DNA from: Sphingomonadaceae bacterium
Lineage (GTDB): Bacteria > Pseudomonadota > Alphaproteobacteria > Sphingomonadales > Sphingomonadaceae
Reading direction: 5' to 3'
Assembly: GCA_021732525.1 (NCBI GenBank)
Contig: JAKFUU010000012.1
Location: 239,534-303,533 of the forward strand
Length of the DNA: 64,000 nt
The position numbers and the translations under genes were made by a program. Shown here in pieces: positions 26,216 through 35,606 of the stretch (position 1 is the stretch's first letter; every line of letters begins with the position of its first letter). The notes under the pieces were generated by a model, which was not told the DNA's origin, did not search any database, and saw only the letters and a program-made list of their open reading frames with translations.

Positions 26216-27675
26216 TCATACATCCCCGTATAGAGCATCTGGCGGTGTGCATCCTCATGGCGCGTGCCGATATCTTCATGCGGAACCCAAGCAGGGGGCA
26301 TGCCAAACCACACGTCCCATGCCGCGTCCATCGCGGCGGGCTCATCCCATTCGGCGAGGATTTTGAGCGGGAGCGGACGGACCGGCGCACGGTGGGTGGC
26401 AAGCGGGATGGTGCCAAAGGGCACACCCGATTCGAGCGCTAGCAGCATCGCCACCTGATCGCGGCAGCGGCGGCCTTGGCACACGCCCATCCCTGCGCGG
26501 GTGAGGCGCTTGATCTGATCGGGATTGGCGGGGCCGTCTTGCCGCAATGTTTCGAGCGATCGTGCGCACATCGCGGGTGGGCGCGGCAGATAATGGGGCG
26601 GCTGCACCCCGATCAGGTCCGCGCGGGTTACCTCTTCGCATTGGCAAATGATCGTGTCATCGGCGCTGACGTTCGAGAGCGCCTGCATCCACTCCATCCG
26701 GTAAGCGATATGGTCAAAGCCCGTATCGGCCAGCCCAGCACAGTCGCCGACGGCCGAAACATTTGCTTCGCCAGCAGGCACATAACCGCCACGCATCGGT
26801 TCAAGCGCGCGCGGGCCGTGCATGGCATCGACCAGCTCGATTGAGGGGATCAGGCCGATGGCGACGCAGATTGTATCGCAGGTGATGGTTTCGCCAGTGG
26901 CGAGTGTGGCGCTTTCAACGCCGTCAATGCCGCCCTTGGCCGAAGCAATAACATGACCGCAATGGATCGCAATCCCCGCCGCTACCACCTTTGCGACCAG
27001 TTCCGCAGCCCCCTGCGGCGCGGCGCGCACTTCGACAAGGCCCGCCACCTCAACGCCGCGCTCATGCGCCAGCAAGGCCGTCTCGAGCGCGAGATCATGC
27101 GATCCCAGCACCAGCATCCGCCGCCCGGAAAAGGCATCATAGCGGGTCAGCAGCATTTGTAACGCCGCTGCGCCCATAACGCCGGGCTGGTTCCATCCCG
27201 GAAAGGCGATCGCCAGATCGCGCGCGCCGGTTGCCAGCACAATCCGTTCAAAACCGACCAGCCATGACCGCTCGCTATCGGCAAGGCCGACCACCTGTTC
27301 GGGCAAGCTAGCAACGCCGGGTCCGTTGCGATACACGCCCCATGCGGTTGTCCCAAGCTGCAGCTCGACACCGGCATCCATCGCGCTTTCAAGTGCGGGC
27401 ATCGACATGAAGACGGCTTCGAGCATCCGCTCGCTCTGCTGCGTTGCCGCGGTCATCCGTCCGCCGAAATAGAGGGGAACGTCATTCCCCATCAGCCCGC
27501 CCGATACCGGATTTTCATCGACGAGCAATACCGATGACCCCGCCTTCACGGCATCGATAGCTGCCTCGATCCCGCTTGGCCCTGCGCCGACAACAATGAC
27601 ATCATAGCGCATTTCGGGGGCGCTTCTTGTGCCATTCACCGCGCACAAATCGGTGCCTGTATAATTCAATTCCAT
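26212..27675 (-). CDS. Pyridine nucleotide-disulfide oxidoreductase with BFD [2Fe-2S] domain (OoxA/HcnB-like)
   Basis: 487 residues. An N-terminal FAD domain (YDVIVVGAGPSGIEAAIDAV), a second Rossmann motif (MLVLGSHDLALETALLA), and a C-terminal BFD-like cluster domain with cysteines in CQCEEV and CQGRRC. This is the alpha-subunit architecture of opine oxidase, hydroxyproline dehydrogenase and HcnB. The partner is the next gene. GTG at 27678 is possible, but ATG 27675 overlaps the upstream TGA (TGATG). Confidence 0.83.
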   Translation of the reverse strand: MELNYTGTDLCAVNGTRSAPEMRYDVIVVGAGPSGIEAAIDAVKAGSSVLLVDENPVSGGLMGNDVPLYFGGRMTAATQQSERMLEAVFMSMPALESAMDAGVELQLGTTAWGVYRNGPGVASLPEQVVGLADSERSWLVGFERIVLATGARDLAIAFPGWNQPGVMGAAALQMLLTRYDAFSGRRMLVLGSHDLALETALLAHERGVEVAGLVEVRAAPQGAAELVAKVVAAGIAIHCGHVIASAKGGIDGVESATLATGETITCDTICVAIGLIPSIELVDAMHGPRALEPMRGGYVPAGEANVSAVGDCAGLADTGFDHIAYRMEWMQALSNVSADDTIICQCEEVTRADLIGVQPPHYLPRPPAMCARSLETLRQDGPANPDQIKRLTRAGMGVCQGRRCRDQVAMLLALESGVPFGTIPLATHRAPVRPLPLKILAEWDEPAAMDAAWDVWFGMPPAWVPHEDIGTRHEDAHRQMLYTGMYE

Positions 27676-28934
27676 CACACTGCCTCCAGCGCTTGAGCCA
27701 GATCCGCGATCAGATCATCAACATGCTCCAGCCCGACCGAAAGCCGCATCGTGCCATCGGTGATGCCGCCCTGCTGCCTTTGTTCGGGCGTGAGCGCATA
27801 ATGTGTGGTGCTCGCCGAATGGCAAATGAGCGTTTCGGAGCCGCCAAGGCTGACCGCCATTTTCATCAGGCGCAACCGATCGAGCATCCGAAACGCCTCC
27901 GCCTCGCCGCCGTGGAGGTGGAACGAGAAAGTGGATCCCGCCGCCTTGCACTGCCGGTCATAAACCGCGCGCTGCGGCGTGCCTGCTTCGAGAAATCCAA
28001 GATAAGTCACGCCCGCCACTTTGGGGTGACCCTGCAGATATGTGGCAACCCCGCGCGCATTTGCCATCGCGCGTTCGGTGCGGACAGCAACAGATTCAAG
28101 CGAACGCATCACCAGCCAGCATGTATAGGGATCAAGATGATTGCCCCATGTCGTGCGGAGCATCCGCAATTGTTGTATCAGCTCCTTGCGCCCGCTGACG
28201 CCGCCCGCAAGCAAATCGCTATGCCCGCCGCAATATTTGGTGAGCGCGGTCATGCACAAGTCAACGCCCTGTTCGATCGGGCGCTGCGCAAAGGGGCCAA
28301 GCAATGTGTTATCAACGACAACCAGCGGGCGGTGGTCTTGCCTTGCGCCAACTTCGTCGGCGATCCGCACCATCAAGTCGAGATCGACAATTGCGGCCGT
28401 CGGGTTGGCCGGGGTTTCCGCAATGATCAGCTTGAGCGGCCCCTTGGCCATTGCCGCCTCGGCCGCCGCCCGAACACCGGCTTCGTCGCAGCCATCAAGA
28501 TAGGCCATTGCATGCGATCCGAACTGCGGCATGATGCTGTTATACAGCATATCCACCCCGCCATAAATCGGCCGCCCGTGGATGACGCTGTCACCGGGAC
28601 GTACATGTGCCAGCGCAATGCTCGTATGCGCCGCCATCCCGCTGCAAAAGGCGACGGCATCTTCAGCGCCATCAATCGCCGCCAGTCTTTTTTCGAGAAA
28701 ATCAAGACCGGGATGGCCCAGCCGCGCATAGATATGGTTGGTTTCACCCACCAGCGGACCTGTGCCGTCAAAATAGGCCTCATGCACATCCTTGGCATGT
28801 TGCGCGGAAGGATAGACGAAGGTGGAGGTCATGAAGATCGGCGGCTTGACCGATCCCATCCCCATTTGCGGATCATAGCCATAGGCAACGGCAAGCGTTT
28901 CGGGGCGAAAGCCCTCGGGTGTTTTATCAGCCAT
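27675..28934 (-). CDS. PLP-dependent gamma-lyase (methionine/cystathionine gamma-lyase family)
   Basis: 419 residues of the Cys/Met-metabolism PLP family. The substrate-side NHIYARLGHPGLDFLEKRL and FCSGMAAHTS precede the PLP-lysine motif LTKYCGGHSDLLAGG; the C-terminus has GGSETLICHSAS. Members do gamma-elimination or replacement on O- or S-substituted homoserines. The frame opens at 29354, but ATG 28934 gives the usual start MADKTPEGFRPETLAV and overlaps the Rieske stop by 8 bases. Its place among demethylases is unusual (see findings). Confidence 0.88.
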   Translation of the reverse strand: MADKTPEGFRPETLAVAYGYDPQMGMGSVKPPIFMTSTFVYPSAQHAKDVHEAYFDGTGPLVGETNHIYARLGHPGLDFLEKRLAAIDGAEDAVAFCSGMAAHTSIALAHVRPGDSVIHGRPIYGGVDMLYNSIMPQFGSHAMAYLDGCDEAGVRAAAEAAMAKGPLKLIIAETPANPTAAIVDLDLMVRIADEVGARQDHRPLVVVDNTLLGPFAQRPIEQGVDLCMTALTKYCGGHSDLLAGGVSGRKELIQQLRMLRTTWGNHLDPYTCWLVMRSLESVAVRTERAMANARGVATYLQGHPKVAGVTYLGFLEAGTPQRAVYDRQCKAAGSTFSFHLHGGEAEAFRMLDRLRLMKMAVSLGGSETLICHSASTTHYALTPEQRQQGGITDGTMRLSVGLEHVDDLIADLAQALEAV

Positions 28935-30132
28935 GATCGACGATATATTTCTGCGCCGTATCGCAATAAAAATCGGTAAAGCGTAACGCCAGCATTTCGG
29001 CCTCCTGCGAATAAGGGCCGGGCGTGTAACCCATGCTGTTGACGCCAAGCTGATTATTTTCGGCCAGTTGCTTATCCTCCAGATTGGTTTGGGTCCAAAG
29101 CTTGGTGAGCGATGCAATATCATAATCCACGCCCTCCACCGCATCTTTATGGACGAACCATTTGCTGTATACATGGGTTTCGCCGGGGCCAACCGGCACC
29201 GCGCTGAACATAAAAATGCCGTCGGCGGTGCAATGGACGAAACAATGCGGATCGATGGCAAAGCGCATCGAACCGATATCGCCGCCATCCGCATCGCACA
29301 GCAATTTTTGGCATAGATGCTGGCCGTCATCGGAAATAGAAACGCAGCCTTCATTCAACGCAAAGCGCGCAATTTGCCACCAATGGCCCTCAACAGCAAC
29401 GTGCGGAAAGCCAAGTCCGTCCATCCGGGTGTAAAAAGCCTTCAGCCTTGCGTCTTCGCCCGAATCAAAATGCCGTGACATTTCGACCGGAAACGTTTTG
29501 GCCAGCGCCGGATGGCTGAGGCCGCAATGGTAACATTCGCGCGCATTTTCCATCACCAATTTCCAATTGGCATTTTCCACCAATATCGCCTGATGCGCCA
29601 GCTTTACATCGCGAAAATTATGCGGTGCGGCATAGGCGCGCAGCTTTTCGCGAAAATCATCAAATTCCGGCGGATTTTCGGAAAGACAGATGAATAATGC
29701 GCCATCGACATTTTCCAGCGCCACCGGTTTCAACCCATGATCCGCTTTCACAAAATCATCGGCCATCCGGTTTGCGGCAAATAATGACCCATCCAAATCA
29801 TAAGTCCAACGATGATAGGGGCAAACCAGCTTGGGCGCGGTGCCAGCGCCGACCGGGCAGATCATTGACCCTCGATGCCGGCAACTATTGTGAAAAGCGC
29901 GAATGTCGCCCGCCTTGTCGCGGGTGACAATGATGGGCCATTTGCCGATCATGAAGGACAGATAACTGCCACTTTTTGGCAATTCGCATGCCATGCCCAC
30001 CATCAGCCAGCTTTGGCCGTAAACCGCCTTCATATCAAAATCGAAACTGGCCGTTTCGGTGTAAAGCGCCTGCGGCAAAGTATATCCGATTTGCCGCTGT
30101 TCAAAAAAACCGCCGATGCGTTGCAAATCCAC
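28927..30132 (-). CDS. Rieske non-heme iron oxygenase, GbcA-like (quaternary amine demethylase)
   Basis: 401-residue terminal oxygenase. The Rieske centre is CRHRGSM and CPYHRWTYDLDG (Cys-His and Cys-His pairs near residues 84-107); the mononuclear iron site is in ENARECYHCGLSHP. The family includes glycine betaine, proline betaine and carnitine demethylases that release formaldehyde. GTG start with GGAG 8 bases upstream. First gene of the operon running to soxG; divergent from the LysR gene at 30276. No reductase is nearby. Confidence 0.88.
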   Translation of the reverse strand: MDLQRIGGFFEQRQIGYTLPQALYTETASFDFDMKAVYGQSWLMVGMACELPKSGSYLSFMIGKWPIIVTRDKAGDIRAFHNSCRHRGSMICPVGAGTAPKLVCPYHRWTYDLDGSLFAANRMADDFVKADHGLKPVALENVDGALFICLSENPPEFDDFREKLRAYAAPHNFRDVKLAHQAILVENANWKLVMENARECYHCGLSHPALAKTFPVEMSRHFDSGEDARLKAFYTRMDGLGFPHVAVEGHWWQIARFALNEGCVSISDDGQHLCQKLLCDADGGDIGSMRFAIDPHCFVHCTADGIFMFSAVPVGPGETHVYSKWFVHKDAVEGVDYDIASLTKLWTQTNLEDKQLAENNQLGVNSMGYTPGPYSQEAEMLALRFTDFYCDTAQKYIVDHG

Positions 30133-30275
30133 CGCTCATCTCCAATAAGCTTTTCCGCTGAAATGCGTGGGCCATTCCGCCTTGTTTATGAAATTAATTT
30201 TCCGCATAACCCCATGTCAAAATGTCGTGGCAACAAGGGCAGAGCTTGTATAGCCAGGCAAAGGAGCCGAATATC

Positions 30276-31223
30276 ATGAGCAACCGCGGTCCGATCAACC
30301 GGCGCTGGCTGCCGCTCAACGCGTTACGCGCCTTTGAAGCGGTGGGTCAGCATATGAGTTTTACAGCGGGCGCTTCCGCGCTTTCGGTGTCGCAAAGCGC
30401 GATGAGCCGTCATGTCGGCGGTTTAGAGGATTTACTTGGAAAACAGTTATTTGATCGTGATTCCTCGAAATTATCCTTGACTGCCGCGGGTGAAGAGCTG
30501 CTGCCGGTTATCACCAAATGTCTGGACCGGATTGAACAAACAATCAACGCGGTCCGCAATGATGATCTGGCTTCGCATTCGCTGCGGCTGCATGTCCCGC
30601 CCTCCTTATTGCAGCAGACTTTTATGCCGATGCTGCGCGATTTTCATACCGAATATCCCGACATAAGGATCGATATATCCAGCTCGCACGTCACCGGATT
30701 GCCGCCGATCGATTTGGATATGGCGATTTCCTATGACCGGCCCAACGTCGATGACCGGATCACCGATCTGTTGTGGATGGTCCGCGTTGCGCCGCTCTGC
30801 TCCCCCGCAACGGCGCGCGGCGCGATGGAGCAGTCGCTCGCCGAATTTTTGACGGCACGCGAATTATTGCATCTGAAGCTGGAGGGCGAGCCGCGCGAGT
30901 TATTGTGGACCGCCTATATGCGGCAAAGCGGCCTGCTGGTATCAACAAGCGGCGGCCTAGCCTTTGACACCGCGATTGCGGCGGCGCAATATGCGATGGC
31001 GGCAGAGGGCGTATTTTTGGGCGATGTCGATATGTTTGCGGGTGAAATTGGCGATGGCCGGCTGGTCATGCCTTATGATGCAGTGATTGAGGATGGCTAT
31101 GGCTATTATCTGAAAATGCATGCCGACGATCTGGCCGATCCGGCGATTTCGATGTTTAGAAGCTGGTTGATCAGCCGGTTTGCGGCGCTGCGTCCAGCGC
31201 CGTATCGGCGCGCGCCAAGCTAA
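30276..31223 (+). CDS. LysR-family transcriptional regulator (GcvA-like)
   Basis: 315 residues; helix-turn-helix MSFTAGASALSVSQSAMSRH near residues 29-48. AAGGAG 9 bases upstream supports ATG 30276. Divergent from the Rieske-sox operon, with 143 bases between, the standard position for a LysR activator. The 3' end overlaps the convergent fdhD by 53 bases. Confidence 0.92.
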   Translation: MSNRGPINRRWLPLNALRAFEAVGQHMSFTAGASALSVSQSAMSRHVGGLEDLLGKQLFDRDSSKLSLTAAGEELLPVITKCLDRIEQTINAVRNDDLASHSLRLHVPPSLLQQTFMPMLRDFHTEYPDIRIDISSSHVTGLPPIDLDMAISYDRPNVDDRITDLLWMVRVAPLCSPATARGAMEQSLAEFLTARELLHLKLEGEPRELLWTAYMRQSGLLVSTSGGLAFDTAIAAAQYAMAAEGVFLGDVDMFAGEIGDGRLVMPYDAVIEDGYGYYLKMHADDLADPAISMFRSWLISRFAALRPAPYRRAPS

Positions 31224-31971
31224 TCAAACGCAGGCCATATTGCGCCGCGGTGTTGATGGCCAAATCGGTGGCGGCCGAAATGGTAACCAGCAAGGAGCAA
31301 TTGGCCAAAACCGCCTTTTGCACCAATTCAAAACTGCATCGTGCGGTTAAAAGAATGAATCCTGCGGCTGGGTCAATCTGCGCCTTGGCCAGCGCGCCGA
31401 TCAGCTTGTCCAGCGCATTATGCCGGCCGACATCTTCGCGGATCATCTGAACCGAACCATCGGGCGCGCAAAAGGCCGCCGCATGCGCAGCGCCGGTCGC
31501 GGCATTGAGCGGTTGATGCGCACGCAGCCCCGACAGCGCCGAAAAAATCGCGTCATCGGCAACCATCAACTTTGCTGTAACCAGGGGCAGGGGGCGCATA
31601 ACCTCATCCAGATTATCCATCCCGCACAGGCCGCAGCTACTTTCCGAAACCCGCTGGCGCGCGCGTGCGATGACTTTTTCCAGCCGATCTTGGGGCAAGG
31701 CTATTCGCAATATATGACCTGCCGCTGCCTGAAAAATATCGATCGATATTATTTCATCGGCGCGCGTGACGAGATTTTCGGCAAGACAAAAGCCTACCGC
31801 AAAATCATCCAGATTAATCGGCGTTGCCATCATCACGGCATAACCAATGCCGTTAAATTCGATCGCGACCGGCGCTTCGATAACGACCGGGCGGGTGGTT
31901 TGTTCGCCGATTTCGCCGCCCGGTTTCAATACCGAAAAACGGTAAGTTTTTGAACCGGCTTCATCCGCCAT
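31171..31971 (-). CDS. fdhD: Formate dehydrogenase accessory sulfurtransferase FdhD
   Basis: Transfers sulfur to the molybdenum cofactor of formate dehydrogenase. The CXXC sulfurtransferase loop is CGLCGMDNLDE; IREDVGRHNALDKLIGAL and TARCSFELVQKAV are family signatures. ATG 31971 lies inside the end of fdsD, so they are coupled. Last gene of the fds operon. Confidence 0.94.
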   Translation of the reverse strand: MADEAGSKTYRFSVLKPGGEIGEQTTRPVVIEAPVAIEFNGIGYAVMMATPINLDDFAVGFCLAENLVTRADEIISIDIFQAAAGHILRIALPQDRLEKVIARARQRVSESSCGLCGMDNLDEVMRPLPLVTAKLMVADDAIFSALSGLRAHQPLNAATGAAHAAAFCAPDGSVQMIREDVGRHNALDKLIGALAKAQIDPAAGFILLTARCSFELVQKAVLANCSLLVTISAATDLAINTAAQYGLRLISLARADTALDAAPQTG

Positions 31972-32173
31972 TTTGTTTTTGCGCGAGCTGGTGAATTGCC
32001 GCGGCGGCGACCGGTGAAAGCCCGCCGCTGTCATGGTCAAAAATCAGCTTTTTCATCCGTGGATCCCAAAAAAGCGCGATATGTTCGGCCACCGCGCCGG
32101 CGGGATCCTCATCGGTCGCCAGATTTGCGGCAATTTGATTGGCCATGTAAACTAGGCGTTCGATTGTGGTCAT
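31961..32173 (-). CDS. fdsD: Formate dehydrogenase delta subunit
   Basis: A 70-residue small subunit of NAD-dependent formate dehydrogenase, with YMANQIAANLATDEDPAGAV and HIALFWDPRMKK. ATG 32173 overlaps the fdsA stop (ATGA). An open frame extends upstream, but homologues start here. Confidence 0.9.
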   Translation of the reverse strand: MTTIERLVYMANQIAANLATDEDPAGAVAEHIALFWDPRMKKLIFDHDSGGLSPVAAAAIHQLAQKQNGG

Positions 32174-35025
32174 TCGGCCGGAACCGCGATTATCCGGCGC
32201 GAGCTTGCGGCTTGGCTTTCGTAACTTTCCTGCCAATCGGTCGGCCCGTTGGAGGCGCTGATTTGCACGGCGGTAACCTTATATTCGGGGCAATTGGTGG
32301 CCCAGTCGCTATAGTCGCTGGTCACCACATTGGCCTGCGTCGCGGGATGATGGAATGTGGTGTAAACGACGCCCGGTGCCACCCGGTCGGTTACCGCCGC
32401 GCGCAAGGTCGTTTCGCCCGAACGGCTGGCGAGCTTTACCCAGTCGCCCGATTTTATCCCGCGATCTTCGGCGTCATTTGGGTGGATTTCGAGCAAATCT
32501 TCGGGATGCCAAGCGACATTTTCGGTCCGCCGCGTTTGTGCGCCGACATTATAATGCGACAATATCCGCCCGGTGGTCAGCAGCAACGGAAAACGCGGGC
32601 CGGTTTTTTCGTCGGTGGGGACATAATCGGTGACCACAAATTTGCCCTTGCCGCGCACAAAGCCGTCCACATGCATGATTGGCGAGCCATCCGGCGCGGC
32701 GTCATTCACGGGCCATTGCAGCGATCCCTCCTGATCCAACCGGGCAAAAGATACGCCGGCAAATGTCGGCGTCAGCCGCGCGATTTCGTCCATAATTTCG
32801 GATGGATGGCGATAATTCCAATCCAGCCCCATCGCCTGCGCCAGCCGCTGCGTCACCTCCCAATCCTCCAACCCGTTCATGGGGGACATTACTTTTCGAA
32901 CCGGTTGAATCCGCCGCTCGGCATTGGTGAAAGTGCCATTTTTTTCAAGGAAGGTCGATCCGGGCAGGAAGATATGCGCATAATTGGCGGTTTCGTTCAA
33001 AAATAAATCATGCACGATCACGCATTCCATCGCGGCCAGCCCCGCCGACACATGCTGCGTATTGGGGTCCGATTGCAGGATATCTTCGCCCTGACAATAA
33101 AGCGCCTTAAACACGCCGTCGACCGCAGCATCGAGCATATTGGGTATGCGCAGGCCGGGTTCGGGGTCAAGCGGTACGCCCCAATCCGCCTCAAATAACG
33201 AGCGCGTGGCAGCATCGCTAATATGGCGATAACCGGGCAATTCATGCGGGAAACTGCCCATGTCGCAGGCCCCTTGCACGTTATTTTGGCCGCGCAAGGG
33301 ATTCACCCCCACGCCGCGACGGCCGATATTGCCGGTGGCCATCGCGAGATTGGCGATTGCCATCACGGTCGAGCTGCCCTGACTATGTTCGGTCACGCCA
33401 AGCCCGTAATAGATCGCGCCGTTTGGCCGGGTGGCAAATAACCGGGCCGCGGCGCGCAGATCGGCGGCGGGAACCATGGTGACCGGCTCCAGCGTTTCGG
33501 GCGCATGGCGCTTATCGGAGACAAATTCGGCCCAATGGCAATATTCATCCCAATCGCAACGCTCGCGGATAAAGGCCTCGTCGGCTAATCCCTCGGTCAC
33601 GATCACATGCGCCATCGCCGTGAGCACGGCGACATTCGTGCCGGGGCGCAGCGGCAGGTGGTGGTCGGCCTCAATATGCGGTGTGCGCACCATATCGATG
33701 CGGCGTGGATCGACCACAATCAACTTTGCGCCGTCATTTCCATTCTTGCCGCGCAGCCGGCGCTTCATCCGGCTGGCGAATACCGGATGGCCATCGGTCG
33801 GGTTAGCCCCGATCAGCAGGATAACATCGCTATCCTCAACGCTGTCAAAATCCTGGGTTCCTGCGCTGGTGCCGAATGTGGTTTTCAGGCCGTAGCCGGT
33901 GGGTGAGTGGCATACCCGCGCGCAGGTATCGACGTTGTTATTGCCGAAACCGGCGCGGACCAGCTTTTGCACCAAAAATGTTTCCTCGTTGGTGCAGCGG
34001 CTGGAGGTAATGCCGCCCAGCGCCTGTTTGCCATATTTATCGGCGATCCGTTTTAGCTCGGACGCGGCATAGGAGAGCGCTTCCTCCCATTCAACTTCGC
34101 GCCACGGATCGCTGATTGCGGCGCGGATCATCGGTTTCAGGATGCGCTCGCGATGCTGCGCATAGCCCCAGGCAAATCGGCCCTTGACGCAGCTATGGCC
34201 GCGATTGGCTTTGCCTTCCTTATTCGGCACCATGCGCACCAATTGCTCACCGCGCATTTCGGCGCGAAAGGTGCAGCCGACACCGCAATAAGCGCAGGTG
34301 GTGACAACGCTGCGTTCGGGCGTGCCGATTTCGACGACTTTTTTCTCGATCAAGGTCGCGGTCGGGCAAGCCTGAACACATGCGCCGCAGGATACGCATT
34401 CGCTGCTGAGGAAATTTTCGGAGGCCAGTCCAGCGGAAATATGCGAGGCAAAGCCGCGTCCATCCATGGTCAGCGCCAGCGTCCCTTGGACCTCATCACA
34501 GGCGCGGATGCAGCGCGAACAGGCGATACATTTTGACGGATCATAGTCAAAATAAGGGTTGGAATGATCCTTTGCCTGCCCCAGATGGTTTGCGCCTTCG
34601 CCGTAACGGACATCACGCAGGCCGACGGCGCCTGCCTGATCCTGAAGCTCGCAATCGCCATTCGCGCCGCAGGTGAGGCAATCGAGCGGGTGATCGGAAA
34701 TATACAACTCCATCACCCCCTTGCGTAATTTGGCCAGACGCGGCGTTTGCGTATGGACGATCATGCCATCCTCCGCGGGTGTGGTGCAGCTTGCCGGAGT
34801 GCCCTTGCGGCCGTCAATTTCGATCAAGCACAGGCGGCAGGAGCCAAAGCTGTTGACGCTATCGGTGGCGCATAATTTGGGTATGGATGTGCCGTTCATC
34901 GCGGCGGCGCGCATGACGCTTGTTCCCGATGGAACCGTGACGATGCGGCCATCAATGGTCAGCGTCGCCAGTTGTTCGGATTTGGAAGCAGGCGTGCCGA
35001 AATCGCTTTGTGGCTGATAGGTCAT
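32170..35025 (-). CDS. fdsA: NAD-dependent formate dehydrogenase alpha subunit (Mo, Fe-S)
   Basis: Oxidises formate to CO2. Cofactor motifs in order: [2Fe-2S] (LCATDSVNSFGSCRLC), His-Cys3 (HPLDCLTCGANGDC), two [4Fe-4S] (CIACSRCIRAC and CVSCGACVQAC), a further [4Fe-4S] (CAYCGVGC), then the Mo-bisMGD domain with the likely Mo ligand in DTCARVCHSPTGYG. Length 951 is normal. It has no Tat signal, so it is cytoplasmic and works with FdsB/FdsG. mobA is 46 bases upstream. Confidence 0.96.
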   Translation of the reverse strand: MTYQPQSDFGTPASKSEQLATLTIDGRIVTVPSGTSVMRAAAMNGTSIPKLCATDSVNSFGSCRLCLIEIDGRKGTPASCTTPAEDGMIVHTQTPRLAKLRKGVMELYISDHPLDCLTCGANGDCELQDQAGAVGLRDVRYGEGANHLGQAKDHSNPYFDYDPSKCIACSRCIRACDEVQGTLALTMDGRGFASHISAGLASENFLSSECVSCGACVQACPTATLIEKKVVEIGTPERSVVTTCAYCGVGCTFRAEMRGEQLVRMVPNKEGKANRGHSCVKGRFAWGYAQHRERILKPMIRAAISDPWREVEWEEALSYAASELKRIADKYGKQALGGITSSRCTNEETFLVQKLVRAGFGNNNVDTCARVCHSPTGYGLKTTFGTSAGTQDFDSVEDSDVILLIGANPTDGHPVFASRMKRRLRGKNGNDGAKLIVVDPRRIDMVRTPHIEADHHLPLRPGTNVAVLTAMAHVIVTEGLADEAFIRERCDWDEYCHWAEFVSDKRHAPETLEPVTMVPAADLRAAARLFATRPNGAIYYGLGVTEHSQGSSTVMAIANLAMATGNIGRRGVGVNPLRGQNNVQGACDMGSFPHELPGYRHISDAATRSLFEADWGVPLDPEPGLRIPNMLDAAVDGVFKALYCQGEDILQSDPNTQHVSAGLAAMECVIVHDLFLNETANYAHIFLPGSTFLEKNGTFTNAERRIQPVRKVMSPMNGLEDWEVTQRLAQAMGLDWNYRHPSEIMDEIARLTPTFAGVSFARLDQEGSLQWPVNDAAPDGSPIMHVDGFVRGKGKFVVTDYVPTDEKTGPRFPLLLTTGRILSHYNVGAQTRRTENVAWHPEDLLEIHPNDAEDRGIKSGDWVKLASRSGETTLRAAVTDRVAPGVVYTTFHHPATQANVVTSDYSDWATNCPEYKVTAVQISASNGPTDWQESYESQAASSRRIIAVPAE

Positions 35026-35071
35026 ATGCCGGTCCTTACACCAAAAATGCCGCGTTGGAGAGAGTCAAAAA

Positions 35072-35599
35072 TCATGCGGCACATTCCAGAGAAATTTGAT
35101 ATTCGTTCAAGTCGCGGGGTGAATTTAGGTTCCACAATCGTTCGCTTGCCGCAATCTGCGCGGCCTGTGTTACCTTGATCCAATGCCGCATGCTGTGGTC
35201 CGGTTGCGTTACCAAATGTTTTTCCAATTGCTGCGCCAAACGGGCTGGCCAGCGGCCGAAGAGATAATGACCCGCGATGACGGCGGGCGCCTCTGCGGGG
35301 ATCAAGAGCACGGGCAGCATGTCGCAGCCTGCCGTGATGATCTCCTCAAAGCCATGCTGCTGCGCATAATATAGCGCCGCGCATAATCCGCCGAGCGGTC
35401 CCAAATCGGCGGCAGGACGATCGGCGATATGGGCATATCCGGGCCATAGCCGGCCGCAGAGTATGAGCTGATCGCATTGCGGGCGCAGACCATCGGCGAC
35501 ATGTTCGATCAAAGCTTTGCCATGCAGCAACGCGGCCGCCTTGTCGCCGCCGAACCGCAAACTGTGTCCACCGGCAATAATGGCGCCCAATATGGTCAC
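35072..35599 (-). CDS. mobA: Molybdenum cofactor guanylyltransferase
   Basis: Attaches GMP to molybdopterin to make the MGD cofactor that FdsA needs. Signature GAIIAGGHSLRFGGDKAAALL at the N-terminus and PAADLGPLGGLCAALYYA. The frame is open from 35641, inside fdsB; GTG 35599 gives a more usual start (VTILGAIIAGG). Start is uncertain. It is unusual inside an fds operon but functionally fitting. Confidence 0.88.
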   Translation of the reverse strand: MTILGAIIAGGHSLRFGGDKAAALLHGKALIEHVADGLRPQCDQLILCGRLWPGYAHIADRPAADLGPLGGLCAALYYAQQHGFEEIITAGCDMLPVLLIPAEAPAVIAGHYLFGRWPARLAQQLEKHLVTQPDHSMRHWIKVTQAAQIAASERLWNLNSPRDLNEYQISLECAA

Positions 35600-35606
35600 G
35601 ATATGG

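Noticed and set aside
27627..28979. 450-codon open frame on the plus strand
   Set aside because: Antisense to the PLP gamma-lyase, which has a full set of family motifs. No ribosome-binding site or domain.
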